NCBI RefSeq assembly: GCF_024168485.1
Contig: NZ_JALJVY010000011.1
Coordinates: forward strand, 1 to 64,000
Origin: Sphingobium sp. OAS761
GTDB taxonomy: Bacteria; Pseudomonadota; Alphaproteobacteria; Sphingomonadales; Sphingomonadaceae
Direction of reading: 5' to 3'
DNA length: 64,000 bases
Shown: positions 63,193 to 64,000 of the stretch, piece after piece
Layout: each line of letters opens with the position of its first letter
Position numbering within the stretch: the stretch's first letter is position 1
Translations under genes and position numbers: made by a program
Notes under the pieces: model-generated
Databases searched by the model: none
What the model was told of the DNA's origin: nothing
Seen by the model: only the letters and a program-made list of their open reading frames with translations

Positions 63193-63512
63193 AGGACTTG
63201 AACGAAATCCTCAGCATGGCGGGCCGCGTGCAGGAGGAACTTCAGCGCGCGCAGGACAATCTGGACAAGCTGGAGGTGGAGGGCGTCGCCGGTGGCGGGC
63301 TGGTCAGGGTCAAGGCATCGGCCAAGGGCCGGATCATTGGCGTCTCGATCGACGAAAGCCTGCTGGCGCCGAGTGAAAAGCAGATATTGGAGGATCTTGT
63401 CACCGCCGCCTTCAACGACGCCCGCAAAAAGGCGGACGAGACCAGCAATGCGGAAATGGGCAAGATGACCGCCGGCCTGCCGCTGCCGCCGGGCTTCAAG
63501 CTGCCCTTCTGA
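63189..63512 (+). CDS. ybaB: YbaB/EbfC nucleoid-associated protein
   Basis: The 107-aa protein binds DNA as a dimer. It reads KDLNEILSMAGRVQEELQRA, then VEGVAGGGLVRVKASAKGRI and PLPPGFKLPF, the YbaB signature ending. I choose the GTG at 63189, which overlaps the dnaX stop (GTGA) and follows GGAG by nine bases, over an ATG at 63174. dnaX-ybaB is a classic pair. Confidence 0.93.
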   Translation: MKDLNEILSMAGRVQEELQRAQDNLDKLEVEGVAGGGLVRVKASAKGRIIGVSIDESLLAPSEKQILEDLVTAAFNDARKKADETSNAEMGKMTAGLPLPPGFKLPF

Positions 63513-63514
63513 CC

Positions 63515-63537
63515 GGGGTGACGGGGGCGATCACCCC
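63515..63537 (+). terminator. hairpin after ybaB
   Basis: GGGGTGA and TCACCCC pair around a nine-base loop, followed by TTGTT. It is a modest terminator candidate ending the dnaX-ybaB unit. Confidence 0.5.
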
Positions 63538-63648
63538 TTGTTCATCGTTGCGGCAATATGACAGTGGCCGATTGATTGGCCCGGCGGGCATCCCCATAAA
63601 GGCGATGAATCGTAATGATGGGCCGTCAGGCTTGGCCCCGGAGATGGA

Positions 63649-64000
63649 ATGACAGTGCAATATCCCCTTCTTCCCCTGCGCGACATCGTCGTATTTCCGC
63701 AGATGATCGTGCCGCTCTTCGTCGGGCGCGACAAGAGCGTGGCGGCGCTGGAAGCCGCGATGGAGGGCAACAAGGAAATCTTCCTGGTGTCGCAGCTCGA
63801 TCCGGCGGAGGACGATCCGGCCCGAGATTCCCTTTACGACACCGGTGTTGTCGCTGTTGTTCTGCAATTGCTCAAGCTGCCCGACGGCACGGTGCGCGTT
63901 CTGGTGGAAGGCAAGCATCGCGCCCTGCTCGATGGCATGGAAGCCGCCGGCGCCTATCTGGTCGCCGACGTGTCGACGATTGACGAGGTCGAGGCGGAGG
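63649..64000 (+). CDS. lon: ATP-dependent protease Lon, N-terminal fragment (runs off window)
   Basis: The frame from the ATG at 63649, with GGAG six bases upstream, reads MTVQYPLLPLRDIVVFPQMI, then VPLFVGRDKSVAALEAAMEG. This is the LonN substrate-binding domain, continuing open to the window end (117 codons). Lon degrades damaged and regulatory proteins. The ATPase and protease domains lie beyond the window. Confidence 0.93.
   Translation, partial: MTVQYPLLPLRDIVVFPQMIVPLFVGRDKSVAALEAAMEGNKEIFLVSQLDPAEDDPARDSLYDTGVVAVVLQLLKLPDGTVRVLVEGKHRALLDGMEAAGAYLVADVSTIDEVEAE

Overview
The window is a GC-rich, densely packed piece of an alphaproteobacterial chromosome. It most resembles Sphingomonadaceae (Sphingobium/Sphingomonas type). 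The clues are a ChpT phosphotransferase of the CtrA cell-cycle relay, the SRP RNA-dnaX-ybaB arrangement, an otsB-glucoamylase-otsA trehalose cluster, tandem cysteine desulfurases with a ferredoxin, and several small proteins of a kind I associate with this family. The genus is an inference from gene content and protein similarity, not from a marker gene. Nearly everything looks like core chromosome. I found no transposase, integrase, prophage or CRISPR array.

Layout. 1-6.1 kb: surface polysaccharide genes (start of ugd, wecB, a small ORF, wecC, a Wza-like export lipoprotein, and a Wzz/Wzc-type co-polymerase fused to a tyrosine kinase). 6.1-8.2 kb: purine synthesis (purC, purS, purQ). 8.3-12.7 kb: trehalose metabolism (otsB, a GH15 glucoamylase-like gene, otsA) with two very small genes. 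12.8-19.3 kb: a LysR regulator, a sulfotransferase-like protein, parC and a GGDEF/EAL protein. 19.3-26 kb: housekeeping and small conserved genes (cca, NUDIX, DUF1285, GNAT, folB, a 2OG-Fe oxygenase, EVE, two small exported proteins, a cupin), then a 480-bp gene-free stretch with two DnaA boxes and palindromes. 26-32.7 kb: tRNA-Thr, an RNase H-fold protein, rarA, a GT4 glycosyltransferase, MOSC, YdeI, a sirtuin and a PAP2 protein. 32.7-34.3 kb: a FecI/FecR-type pair. 34.4-39.8 kb: tRNA-Leu, trigger factor, a GT2 enzyme, clpP and clpX. 40.1-42.8 kb: a TonB-dependent receptor interrupted by a frameshift. 42.8-50.3 kb: mtgA, a cupin, rpoH, a RluD-type synthase, a JAMM protease, chpT, an unknown protein, glnA and glnB. 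50.5-56.5 kb: map, a CinA-like protein, trmJ, nrdR, glyA, rpiB, VOC and a hydrolase. 56.6-60.1 kb: two cysteine desulfurases, a ferredoxin and a class A beta-lactamase. 60.1-64 kb: a GST divergent from an HxlR regulator, SRP RNA, dnaX, ybaB and the start of lon.

How the genes work together. WecB and WecC would supply UDP-ManNAcA to a polysaccharide exported by the lipoprotein and the kinase fusion. OtsA and OtsB make trehalose, and the GH15 enzyme between them may turn over an alpha-glucoside. Trigger factor, ClpP, ClpX, Lon and RpoH form a protein quality-control set, although rpoH and lon are not next to tig-clpP-clpX. GlnB controls GlnA. The desulfurase pair plus ferredoxin points to Fe-S or thiolation chemistry.

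Two genes (the GH15 N-terminus near 11665 and the TonB receptor near 42403) show what looks like a one-base loss. Either they are real lesions or the assembly carries indels. The items most worth a second look are the beta-lactamase with carbapenemase-type cysteines, the DnaA-box/palindrome region, the His-rich and Lys/Ala-rich tail of trigger factor, the very small genes missed by length cut-offs, and the SRP RNA with a URRC-type tetraloop. I did not find a clear, wholly new multi-gene system.
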